The notes below the pieces were generated by a model, which was given only the letters and a program-made list of their open reading frames with translations, was not told the origin of the DNA and searched no databases. Source: Ricinus communis (taxonomy: Eukaryota > Streptophyta > Magnoliopsida > Malpighiales > Euphorbiaceae). From it: a DNA stretch of 64,000 nucleotides. Every line of letters begins with the position of its first letter. Position 1 is the first letter of the stretch. The translations under genes and the position numbers were made by a program. The stretch covers positions 30,925,277 to 30,989,276 of the forward strand of contig NC_063259.1 in the NCBI RefSeq assembly GCF_019578655.1, in the 5' to 3' direction. Of the stretch, positions 1 through 10,436 are shown in pieces.

Positions 1-697
1 CATGAAGTAGGAAGTAATTAAGTCTTAACAATCACAGGAATTCCATACCGCACCAAAACTGTAACAAAAAAAAAAAAAATGACACAAGATTAAGAAAATT
101 AAACCAGATAGCCATCTAGACATCCGGAAAAATAAAGTTAACTGTAATTGTGAAAAAGAATTTGCAGGTAATGTCACTAGCTAGAAGAGTTTTTTGCGCT
201 CATAGGGAGACAGAACATGAACTAATTCACTCATTCATTACCCTCACGATATAGTCTCAGCTCAAAAAGAGAGAATTATCATCTCCATGAGGTTGAACAT
301 TGGTGTTTAATAATAGGAGAGAGATCAGATTGGCATAGGTTAAATTGTGAAATTCTTGCAAAATTAGGTGTATGTCAATTGATAAATGATTGATATATGT
401 TCATTAGTGTTAAATAACATGTCTTTATCCAATGTCATACATATATCTCATTCTTTTATTTGTTACGGTGCATACACCTAGTGTAGGTAAAACTTAGCCG
501 GCTCGATCATTCTCATATAGCCCTACATTTGGTCAAGCTTAATCCAATATACTTTCCATAAATTATCTAAAGCTATATCCAAGAGATTAATTGCATTGTT
601 TAACTGTCTTTCTATAAGAAATTGCACCGTTCTGTCAAGAATACTTCTGAGGCGTCACAATGGAATATTTACACATGATGGAGGAGTCAATACTTAC
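1..697. other. Non-coding, AT-rich left edge
   Basis: No open frame with recognisable similarity is visible. If the broken receptor-kinase gene to the right keeps the family structure, this stretch is its next intron, and its kinase exon would lie beyond the left edge or be deleted. A small terminal-inverted-repeat sequence sits inside at 365-480. Confidence 0.5.
365..480. repeat. Candidate Stowaway-like MITE
   Basis: The segment begins TAGGTGTATG and ends CATACACCTA, a perfect 10-bp terminal inverted repeat. A second inverted match (GATATATGT / ACATATATC) lies further in. The outermost TA on both sides could be the TA target duplication typical of Tc1/mariner MITEs. At 116 bp it fits a small non-autonomous element. 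No second copy was seen in the window, so the call rests on structure only. Confidence 0.4.
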
Positions 698-1719
698 TGA
701 TACCGATATAGCTTAATAGCTCCATGGCACCTGCATAAATTAACACACGGGATACAAAATTATTAGACTGATAAAGTTCCGCATCGCATGCTTAAAAAGT
801 CATATATTAACAAATTCAGAGGTATCACAAAATGAAAAACATCAACTCATCACTTACAGTAGACCAGCACCTTACCAAAATGGAGACATGAACTTCTAAA
901 AGATATTATCATTTGTAAGAGTTAATGGCTCAAATTAACTTCATAAAAAGAATAATAATCAGAAAGCTCACGCACAATGGAAGGATGAGACATGGCCAAA
1001 ACCGTAGGGTGCTGAGCATTTGACATCATAGGTATAACGATCAAGTATGCAATAGCCTTGGCCTCTGCAATCTTCACAGTAAATTCTAGAGCAAGAAAGG
1101 TGAAAACCAAACAAAAGACCATTATGTACGTCCATAATCGTAAGGTTACTGAAAATAGTTCTCGGAGTTGTTCTCGCCATTACATTAGATTTATAGCACA
1201 CCCGTCTACCACATCCGAAGCCATCATTCCGCCAACTAAAGCATATTGGTAGCCATTTCCATCAAGACAAGGTGAAGCATCTATATAGAGTTCTGAATTA
1301 ATTGCAGTTTCGCAACTCAGGAACATTATAAGTCCATCTGGGATGTATGATAGCCAATATTGAGCTCCATAGCTGAAGTTGTAATTTTTTAACGAATGAA
1401 GAGGAAGCAAGAACAATTTCCATACGCCGACATCAGCAACACGGATTGTTGAATTGTTGTAATTGATGGCCTTTACATAGTACTTTCCTGCATACAAGTT
1501 TAGAATTGCTTGGTTCTTTTCGCAAGTCAGTTCATAGTTAGGGTCACCACAGTTTGATGGATCACCTTATAGTCTGAAAGGGTAGGCTATGTTAATAAGA
1601 GTGCAACAAGAAGAAGGATTTTCACAGCGATGATTCTTTTCAGCACTACAGGGTATTTGGAATAACAGAACTATAACAAAGGCAGAGTTTCCTGCAAATA
1701 GAAGGATTTTCCATAACAT
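698..1719 (-). pseudogene. Broken LRK10-like receptor kinase, ectodomain part (pair A, minus)
   Basis: Exon 1 would run 1719-1003 from an ATG followed by a hydrophobic signal peptide ending near CSAEKN. It then has the cysteine-rich GUB_WAK-type ectodomain (C..PSSC, YPFRL, NCGDPNYELTC) and a C-terminal CEDCRGQGYC motif. It carries two lesions. An in-frame TAA at 1567-1569 falls where relatives have an AAA lysine codon after YPFRL. A one-base loss at about 1183-1186, just after CAINLM, moves the rest (MARTTPRTIF... to DVKC) into another frame. A 33-nt phase-1 mini-exon (730-698, AMELLSYIGI) follows, like those in its intact relatives. No kinase exon lies inside the window. It is divergent from the equally broken gene at 2333. 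Confidence 0.8.
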
Positions 1720-2332
1720 TGTGGAGTTCTTTGATTCATTAGAAAGTTAGGATAGTTTCAAGTAACATTTGAATAATCTTTTGCCTAGTTTTTGCTTGCT
1801 CAACTCCAGATAAATGCAAATAAGCATGCCTAGGATATATAAAAGAAAAGGAAAAAACATAATAAATGAATGTACATAAATTGGGAGCAAGAAAACAAGA
1901 ACTATAACCACCTAAAAGAAATAAGATATTCTAAATTGAAGAAATTTAGAGAAGAAAATCGCCGCAGAGCATATCCTGTTTTCCAGGCCGGCAGGAAGTG
2001 AGGAACTATCTATTTGTCCTACATGGTTGTCGAGTTCCATTTGCCTTAAAAAATATGTCTTAAAAAATGCCCCTTCAATTTATTTGATCAAGACAGGAAC
2101 TAGGCAACGTGGATGCCCTTAAGATAAATCGTATGTTTTGACTGGTCCTTGGAACGAATTTTCGTCGATCTCTTAACAGAAAAAAAAGTACAAAATACTT
2201 TATCTTTTATTATTATAGCAGTGCCCATGTTGTTATTCACTGGCTTTGTAAGAAGGTTTCCATCAACAATTAAATGCTTTTGTGGTTACTTGTCAGGATG
2301 ATCTTTACTTCAAAGTAGGTTGGACGTTCAAA
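1720..2332. promoter_or_regulatory. Divergent promoter spacer, pair A
   Basis: This is the 613-bp region between the two start codons of head-to-head pair A. It contains a W-box core TTGACT at 2138-2143 and no open frame of note. Since both flanking genes are broken, it is probably a relic promoter. Confidence 0.4.
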
Positions 2333-4283
2333 ATGAGCAAATTTTATGAAATAATGATCATTTGCATGTTCTGTTGCTTCATTTTAGTAGTTAGTTATGC
2401 AGAGATTGCAGCAGAGGAAGCTGAGTGATTTGGAACAAGGTGCAGTTATAATGGTCCGATTATCCGATTTCCCTTTTGGCTTAAAGGTAAGCAGCCAAGC
2501 TATTGTGGGTTTTCCTGGATTTGATCTATCTTGCACAGAAAATCAGCATACTCTTTTAGAGCTGCCGATTTCAGTGAAGATGTATGTCAAGGATATTGAT
2601 TACAGGTCCCAAACGATTAATGTCTATGACCCAGATATGTGTCTATCAATGCATCTCAAAAACCTCAACCTATCTACCTCGTCTTTCCATTTCTATAAAA
2701 ATTCCCAAACTGCTTACGGCTTCTTCAATTGTACATCAAGAACTGTTGATTTGGCAGCTAACGGGTACGACATTCCTTGCTTTGCGTATCCTGGATATCA
2801 AGTCTTATGTAATTTATTCTAGAACATATATGGGCTGCATGCCCTTCTCACCTTGCACCAAGATGTTTGATATTTTATCACTTCCCTATAACATTTACTT
2901 CCCAGATACTGAATTTCTTTTAACATGGTGAAGGCCAAAGTGTGCTTTTTGTGAAGCAGAAAACAAGAGATGTAAATTGAAGAGTAATAGTACATCACAG
3001 GAAATCGAATGTTACGAACATCTCAGAACAAGCAGAGGTATTTCTTTCTTGTCTTCCTTTTTTCCTTCTTAATTTCTGCATAATTCAATCAAAGACTTGG
3101 TTAGAGTAAAATTTCTTTAAGAAGCTCATGGATATATTGTACTACATTTTCTTAACAGGTGCCAGGGAAACGCCACTGATTACGGGTTTAGTCCTTGTTT
3201 CCCTTCTTTTAGTGATAGTGGTCCTTCTGCTGAGTTATAAATACAGGAAAGATAAAGCTGATAGAGAAAATCGAGTCAAGATTGAGAAGTTTCTGGAGGA
3301 TTACAGGGCTCTGAAGCCTACAAGATACTCGTATGCTGATATTAAGAGGATTACAAATGACTTCAACGATAAACTGGGTGAAGGAGGTTATGGAGCGGTA
3401 TTCAAAGGAAAGCTTTCACATGAAATTGTTGTCGCTGTTAAGATCCTCAACAATTCTAAAGGAAATGGAGAAGAGTTCATCAACGAAGTAGGAACTATTG
3501 GTCGATTCATCACGTCAACGTGGTTCGCTTGGTTGGCTATTGCGCTGATGGGATCAGAAGAGCTTTAGTATACGAGTTTCTACCAAACGAGTCATTAGAG
3601 AAGTTCAAATTTGCAACAAACGGGAACAAACATGTCCTTTGTTGGGAGAAACTTTTAGATATTGCTTTGGGTGCGGCCAAAGGGATCCAGAATCTCCACC
3701 AAGGATGCGAACAACGAGTCCTCCATTTCGATATAAAACCTAATAATATTCTACTAGATCACAACTTTAATCCAAAAATCTCTGATTTTGGATTGGCTAA
3801 GTTGTGTTCCAAGGATCAAAGTGCAGTTCTAATGACTACAGCCAGGGGGACTATGGGTTATATTGCACCTGAAGTATTCACAAGGAACTTTGGGAATGTG
3901 CCCTACAAGTCGGATGTTTACAGTTTTGGAATGTTGCTACTAGAAATGGTTGCTGGAAGGAAAAATATTGATGTTAATGTGGAGAATACTAGCCAGTTCT
4001 ATTTTCCTGAATGGATATATAATCATTTGGAACAAGGGGAAGAGCTGAGGATCTGCATTGGGGAAGAGGGTGAGGCTGAGATTGCGAGGAAACTTGCCAT
4101 CGTGGGTCTTTGGTGCATTCAGTGGCACCAATGAGCCGCCCTTCTATGAGAATGGCAATTCAAATGTTGGAAGGAGATGACAATTTGACAGTTCCTCCTA
4201 ATCCCTTTTCCTCTAAAACGTCACACAGAATTATGCATGGGAAGCTACTGGAACAAGAATTGACAGTTATCTCTGAAACATAG
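2333..4283 (+). pseudogene. Broken LRK10-like receptor kinase (pair A, plus)
   Basis: All parts of a plus-type LRK10L gene are present in order: signal peptide from ATG 2333, ectodomain (IIRFPF, GFPGFDLSC, SPCTKMF, CAFCEAENKRC), a donor near 3037 (AGAG/GTATTT), a transmembrane-kinase exon from about 3160 ([19 protein letters not shown]), and kinase motifs [16 protein letters not shown] and DFGLAK, ending at TAG 4281. The frame is destroyed repeatedly. TGA stops lie at 2426-2428 and 2929-2931. There is an extra T near 2509-2514 (before GFPGF), a shift near 2805-2815, a lost base near 3504 ([11 protein letters not shown]) and a lost C near 4129 (QWHP). With six lesions it cannot encode a receptor. 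A transcript could still give the kinase fragment 3520-4134. Confidence 0.88.
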
Positions 4284-4772
4284 TATTCAAATTTGATATA
4301 TAGCTTGCTCTCAATCTTGTTGTTTCTCAGTTCAAAGGAAAAGAAAATTACTGTTTCTCATTCTGGCTTCAATGTAATGTATTTTGTGTCAGCGGCATCC
4401 AGGCCTGGCTTCTTTTCTATCAAGGGATGCAAGTTAGTCATCTCTTCCTCCATTTTGATGAGGATAAAAGAAAACGTCAATAGAAAGGCTGCAACATTTT
4501 GACATTAAACCTCACACCGTTCTTCATGGAATTTATGTAATCCACCATATCATAACTCAGGCCATAATCGATTTTAGTTTTTTCATGTCAGTAACCAAAT
4601 TATAGAGCTGCGACATGCAATACAAAGCTACCTTGAATTGTGAGCAAGGTAAACGTAGATAAGTAAGCCATCATAATGTATATTTCCTCAAGACACTTTT
4701 CAGTAATTACAATGTGAATCTTCTTTCTCTATTTATGCACAGGAGAATACACCGTTTGTTATGTTATGTCAT
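4284..4772. other. Tail-to-tail spacer between pairs A and B
   Basis: These 489 bp lie between the two 3' ends. They presumably hold the 3' untranslated regions of both transcripts. No gene or repeat was recognised. Confidence 0.5.
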
Positions 4773-7652
4773 TCAGAATGAATTTGTAAGTAAACTAGCT
4801 GATTCAGAACAAGCAACTAAGGTAGATGATGACCATGTTTCACCTGTGTAGTCTTCTTCAACTAGTGGCTCTTCTGGCCATAGAGTAGGTTTGGGAGGTA
4901 GTGGTAGACTTTCCAAATTGTCTTCAAGCATCTCTACAACTTTTTGCATTGAAGGACGATCACTAGGCTTCATTTGTATGCACCATAATGCTACTGTAAT
5001 CATCTTCTTCGCTACCATTTCTTCATCCTCTGTGCCATTTCTAATTTCAACTTTTCCATCAATGACTTCGTTGTAGACCCAATCAGGAAAGTAAGTTTGG
5101 CTGGAATGGTCTGCTTCTGCGTTCAGATTTTTCTTCTTTCCAACCATTTCCATTAACAACATTCCAAAACTATAAACATCAGCCTTGTATGAAACACCGC
5201 CAATGTTTTTGTAGAACAGTTCTGGTGCTATGTATCCAATTGTTCCTCTTGCAGCAGTAAGAGTCACAGTGCTATCACTTGTTGCCTGAAGTTTGGCAAG
5301 CCCAAAGTCAGAAACCTTTGGAATAAAATTCTCATCAAGAAGAATGTTATGGGGTTTAATATCAAAATGCAGAATTTGCATCTTACAACCTCGGTGTAGA
5401 TAATCAATGCCGCGAGCCACTCCAAGAGATATCTCATGCATCTTTTTCCAACTCAGATGGGTATTTCCTTCTCGAGAGAAAACATATTTATCAAGAGATC
5501 CATTAGGCATGAAATCATATACAAGAGCACGTTTTGATCCCTCAGCACAAAATCCAATTAATTGTACTACATTAACGTGGTGAACCTGTCCAATGGATGC
5601 TACTTCATTGATAAATTCTTGGCCATTTGCTTTGGACTTGCCTAACATCTTTACTGCTGCAAATCGGCCACTGCGAAGTTTCGCTTTATATACAGAGCCA
5701 TACCCTCCTTCACCCAACTTATCTTTAAAAGCACTGGTCATTTTCCTAATGTCTGAGTAAGAATACCTTACTGGAGTGAGGTTGTTTTGACTTTGCAGGA
5801 ATTCTTCAATGCTGTCATACATCGAAACATGCCTCCTTGACCATGTATAGACCAAGAATACCAACACACAAGGAGTGCAGAAGATATGTTTTGCCACAAC
5901 GATTGCTCCTGTGCAGGAAAATTTTAGAGGAGAAAATCAAATGATTTCAGCTAATTTAAGAAATAAAAGTATTCACAAAAACCCTGCAATCCTGTCCTAG
6001 ATGTTCTGTCTTTTACATTAAGTTGTAATCTTTTTGTCATTTCCTGGAATCACTTGGTGCTTACCGATAACTATCAAGATCAACCACCGGCCAGCTGCAG
6101 AAAAGGAAAATCAAAAGCTTAATGGTTATAAAAACTTCACTGCCAATGATAGCCTTAGGCCACTCCTATTTATGGGCTTCATGTATACTGACACAACTTC
6201 ACGTCCATTTCTAACATACAAAAGAAGGGCCTAGTTTTCGTCTATCATCCTACCAGATCCATTTGGGCTGTTTGCTAATGTTAATTGCCTCAGAAATGGA
6301 AGAAAAAGAAAATATTAATAGAGAAACTGGTAATCAACCTTACCATTAATTTGGTCTATTAAGTACCTGAGAGTGAACCCTGCATGGATTGAGAACAGAG
6401 AGACCATCAGCTTAATATTGCATAGAAATAAAAAAGACCATGCTATTGCTTACTCATAACAGAAACAAGATAACCCCAAATTAATCAGTAATTCAAATCT
6501 CTGAATGTTGCAGCAGTTGCAATAAAGCAAAAAAGAGTTTCATAACAAGAAATGATAGAAGTAAAAGCGTCGCAAATCCATGTTTTCAGTGTAATTAGGG
6601 GACGCTTTAGCCTTAACAGAAGCAATCAAGATAGCAAAAAAGTCACTGTAATCTACAGAGTCTATTCTATTGTTTCTTGGGATATGATAATCAATTACGT
6701 TAATTTCTTTTGTCTGTATCAACTATACATACTAACTTCAGATTCTGTATACAATCAGCTAGAATCGCACATAAAATAGAATATGAAATTGAAAACCTAT
6801 AAAATCAAGAAGAATTGTAAATGAATCAAAATTGAAAACAAAAGTACCTTCTGAGCAGTCAGGCCTGAACAGGCCATTTTCTAGAAAGCAATATTCCTTT
6901 CCTTTACAAGTTTCACAAATAACTCGATTCCACCATATATCAAACCCATATGCCAAGTCATTAAGAATTTCAAGAATTGAAACATTATTGCCAATCCTAG
7001 CAGGTGATGATGACAAAACCATCAACTCGACTCTACAAAAGTTCACTATATCTGCTATATTGACAAAATTATCAATAACATAAGAATAATTCGCACTAGT
7101 ACAACGATCGGCATTCACATAACGAGGAGAATTCACTGGATTTGCACATTTCAAGAACGTTGTAAGCTTAAGCTTTGGAGACATGTTAAAGTCATAATTC
7201 CACCATGGTGCAAAATAATTATATGGATGCCAAAAGCTAAAATTGGACCCAGTCATTGAATATTGAGGAAGTGAAGAACAATCATCCTTCTTAATAGCAG
7301 CATCAACGATCCGAAGCGAGGAGTTGCGATAATCAATAGCTTGTACATAGTATTTGCTAGAGTATAAGTATAAAACTGTTCGGTTGTTTTCACAAGATAG
7401 TTCATATGAGTGGAACCCACAGTGTTCTGGGTCGCCTTTTAATCGAAAAGGGTAGCTGATGTTGTGAATATTGCCACAAGAAGATGGAGGACAGAAATGG
7501 GTAACCTGGGCATTGCATGTTGTGAGGGATAATACAAGAACAAAAAGAAAAGTTGAAAGAACAGGAAAGGAAAGATTTGATGTTGGCATTAAGGAAGAAG
7601 AATGAGAAAAAGAAAAGAGAAATTTGAAACAACTAATTTGGGATAATGGCAT
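4773..7652 (-). CDS. LRK10-like receptor-like kinase (pair B, minus)
   Basis: Predicted membrane receptor kinase of the leaf-rust-10-like group, acting at the plasma membrane. Exons: 7652-6848, 6379-6344, 6094-6065, 5908-4773. They sum to 2007 nt, or 668 residues, in one frame. A signal peptide ends near TTCNAQ; the Met at residue 22 is an alternative start giving a more usual leader. The ectodomain has the GUB_WAK pattern ([26 protein letters not shown]) and a C-terminal [10 protein letters not shown]. The two mini-exons encode [12 protein letters not shown] and [10 protein letters not shown], which lead into the hydrophobic segment. Kinase: GEGGYG about 356, Lys about 377, HFDIKPHN (non-RD), DFGLAK, GYIAPE. 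No lesion was seen. It shares a 614-bp divergent spacer with the gene at 8267. The ligand is unknown. Confidence 0.9.
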
Positions 7653-8266
7653 ATTTGATTAGTTTCTGAAAATCAATGATCTTGTTCTCGGAGGGTGTCA
7701 CTTTCCTATCTGAAAGTGAAGGAACTTGGTACCATTAAACTGTTTTAATCAAGTCAACTTTGCACGCTATGAGTGGTCCAAACATAACACTTTGTTTGTT
7801 TTGATGGTAACAGAGGGAAAGCGGAGGAAAAAAAAATGAAATGAAAGAAAGCTATTTCTTTTTTAGTGACAATATTTTAAAGGGGTGAAAATAAAAGATA
7901 AATCATCTAAAAAGTTTTTCCCAGGTATATCATAATTTTAATTTACTAATAAGTTCGATTTATTTAGTTTATATATTTATCAGAAAAATAAAATGAAAAT
8001 CTATTTTTACCTTTTCTTTCATCTATTTTCTTTTCCTTTCATTATCCTCCCTTTTCTTCACATTCCCAGTGACCCCAAACAAGTGCAAAGTCGCGGATTA
8101 TTTTATTAGCAAGTGGAAAAAATCTGACTATTGACTAGTCCTATTATATTGTAAGAAAACAGCCGGCGGCACTTGTTTTCTCAATTCTTGTATGCAACTA
8201 TGTTCAAATCCAATCTAATTGCTCGAGATCAAGATAACCCATTCAAAAAAAGTCATTCCTTTTGAA
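7653..8266. promoter_or_regulatory. Divergent promoter spacer, pair B
   Basis: This 614-bp spacer between start codons holds W-box cores AGTCAA near 7751 and TTGACT at 8131-8136. About half of it (near 7788-8087) has imperfect inverted-repeat ends and may be a MITE. No coding exon was seen. Confidence 0.45.
7788..8087. repeat. Possible MITE in the pair B promoter
   Basis: The left end (from CTTTGTTTGTTTTGATGG) and the reverse complement of the right end (ACTTGTTTGGGGTCACTGGG) can be aligned imperfectly over about 60 bp, both running into purine-rich GGAGGAAA-type sequence. No clear target duplication was found. The ends are approximate and the similarity may partly reflect simple composition. 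Confidence 0.3.
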
Positions 8267-9971
8267 ATGAATCTCTGTTTCTCTTGCCTCTTAATGCTAC
8301 TCCTTTTCCTTATTAACCATGGAGAAAGCCTCAATCTTTGCCAAGAATCAAGATGTGGAAACCATGGCCCAACAATTCGATTTCCTTTCAGGATCAAGAA
8401 CAAGCAGCCGGATTACTGTGGCTATCCTGGGTTTGATCTATCTTGCACTGAATCACAACATACTTTGCTTGAGCTCCCAAATTCAGTCAAACTCTACATT
8501 GATAGAATTGATTATGTATCTCAGATTCTTTATACATTTGATCCAAATAATTGTCTTCCAAAACAGCTCTTAAACTTCAATTTATCTAACACTCCTTTCA
8601 AATTACTGACAGCAGTCAAATTGATTACTCACTACTTTAATCGTATGATCTTTACAAAGAAAATTATATTTGTCTATGACCTTACCATTGTACCTTGTAT
8701 GCTTCATTCCTCACAGGTTTGTATCTTCAGATTCTTCTAAATTATTAGTCGTTAATGTTGCTGAATAGTCAGAATTACTGGCATTTTAAACTTTCATCTG
8801 CTAACAAACAAGTTGTTCTTCTAGATATGTGTTGCATGCAGGTATAGTACTAGGTGCCTTTCTTCTTGTAGTTGTTGGCTTTCTGCTTTACCGTATTTAC
8901 AGTTCAGACAGAGCAGAAAAAGAAAATCAAAGAAGGATTGAAAAGTTTCTTGGGGATTACAAAGCTCTCAAGCCAGCTAGATATTTATATTCTGATATAA
9001 AAAGGATTACCAATCATTTTAAGGACAAATTGGGGCAAGGAGCATATGGATCAGTGTTTAAAGGAAGCCTTTCTAGTGAGATTTTTGTGGCTGTAAAGGT
9101 CCTAAACAATTCGGCAGGTGACGGGACAGAGTTCATTAATGAAGTGGGAACAATGGGTAAAATTCATCATGTCAATGTGGTTCGCTTGGTTGGGTACTGT
9201 GCAGACGGATTTAGAAGAGCTCTAGTTTATGAGTATTTGCCAAATGAATCGCTTGAGAAATTTATATTCTCAAATGATGAAAAGGATATTCCTCTTGGTT
9301 GGGAGAAGCTCCGAGATATTGCACTTGGCATAGCCAAAGGAATTGAATATCTTCACCAAGGGTGCGATCAACGAATACTCCATTTCGATATCAAGCCTCA
9401 CAACATTTTGTTGGATGAAAATTTCAATCCCAAGATTTCTGATTTTGGTCTCGCCAAGTTATGTTCCAAGGATCAGAGTGCTATTTCCATGACTACAGCT
9501 AGGGGCACGATGGGCTATATTGCACCTGAAGTGTTCTCTAGGAACTTTGGAAATGTGTCCTATAAATCAGATGTTTATAGTTTTGGAATGGTGTTGCTAG
9601 ATATGGTTAGGGGGAGGAAGAACATAGATTTTGCAGATGGTAGCCAAGTCTACTTCCCAGAGTGGGTATACAATCGTCTGGATCAAGGAGAAGAGCTGAG
9701 GATCAGAATCAAAGAAGTGAATGATGAAAAGATTGCAAAGAAACTCATATTTGTCGGACTATGGTGCATCCAGTGGAATCCCATGGATCGCCCCTCGATG
9801 AAGGCTGTAGTACAAATGTTGGAAGGAGAAGGAAACAAGTTAACGATGCCACCTAATCCATTTGGCTCTGCAGGTGCTACATTGGCTTCTGCAGGTGTTA
9901 CAAGAATGGATGTAAATCTAGCAAGGAGGCATCTTCCCCAGGAGTTGGCAGCGATAGCTGAAACAGAGTGA
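8267..9971 (+). CDS. LRK10-like receptor kinase with truncated ectodomain, possible pseudogene (pair B, plus)
   Basis: The ectodomain exon starts at ATG 8267 (MNLCFSCLLMLLLF signal peptide), reads RFPFRIKNKQPDYCGYPGFDLSC and continues to a stop at about 8740. It still tracks its relatives as far as VPCMLHSSQV, which aligns with IPCLSSPGYQV. The usual C-terminal part (CTKM, LTWS, CGFCESQGKFC) is absent: only about 100 bp separate the stop from the next exon. The membrane-kinase exon (acceptor AG then GT ATA GTA at 8842, to 9971) is fully open: [33 protein letters not shown]-terminus AIAETE. I found no splice from exon 1 that keeps the phase-1 join. The locus may give a secreted fragment, a kinase lacking the cysteine-rich stem, or nothing. 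A deletion is the simplest cause. Confidence 0.65.
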
Positions 9972-10436
9972 TTCCAAAGCAAGTGCAGTTAATTTGTAGC
10001 ACTTGTGCATAAGTTTATTGTACTGTTGCATTTTCATTATTTATGGATGAGCAATGAAATTCAGGTACTAGATAATAAGTACCAGTAATGGAGCATATTT
10101 TTCCTCCATTATTTGTATTACACAGTTCTAGATTCAGTTAACACAGTGACCTCACTGACATCGATATCTGCTTCAGAAATTTTGAGAAGATTACATGAGT
10201 AAATATTAGTATCTATCAGTTAGAACAAATAACTATCACCCAAAAGCCTGTCTGATGTTGATAATAAGTTCCAGAAACAAGAGACTGGTGGTTTATAATA
10301 AATGACAAACAGAAAAGCCTGCCATTACTAAGTGTCTTTAAACTAAGTAATAATATTTAAGTAACAAAACTAGAACTAAAGAAACTTATTGTATTACGTG
10401 TAAAAATGTGACTTAGTTCTACAATCTATAACTATG
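9972..10436. other. Tail-to-tail spacer between pairs B and C
   Basis: This stretch of 465 bp separates converging 3' ends and presumably holds both 3' untranslated regions. I see no gene in it. Confidence 0.5.

Noticed and set aside
8829..9971. Reading the pair B plus-strand kinase exon as a separate complete gene
   Set aside because: The open frame starts at a GTG inside an intron-like region, and the sequence is the ordinary membrane-kinase exon of a receptor gene.
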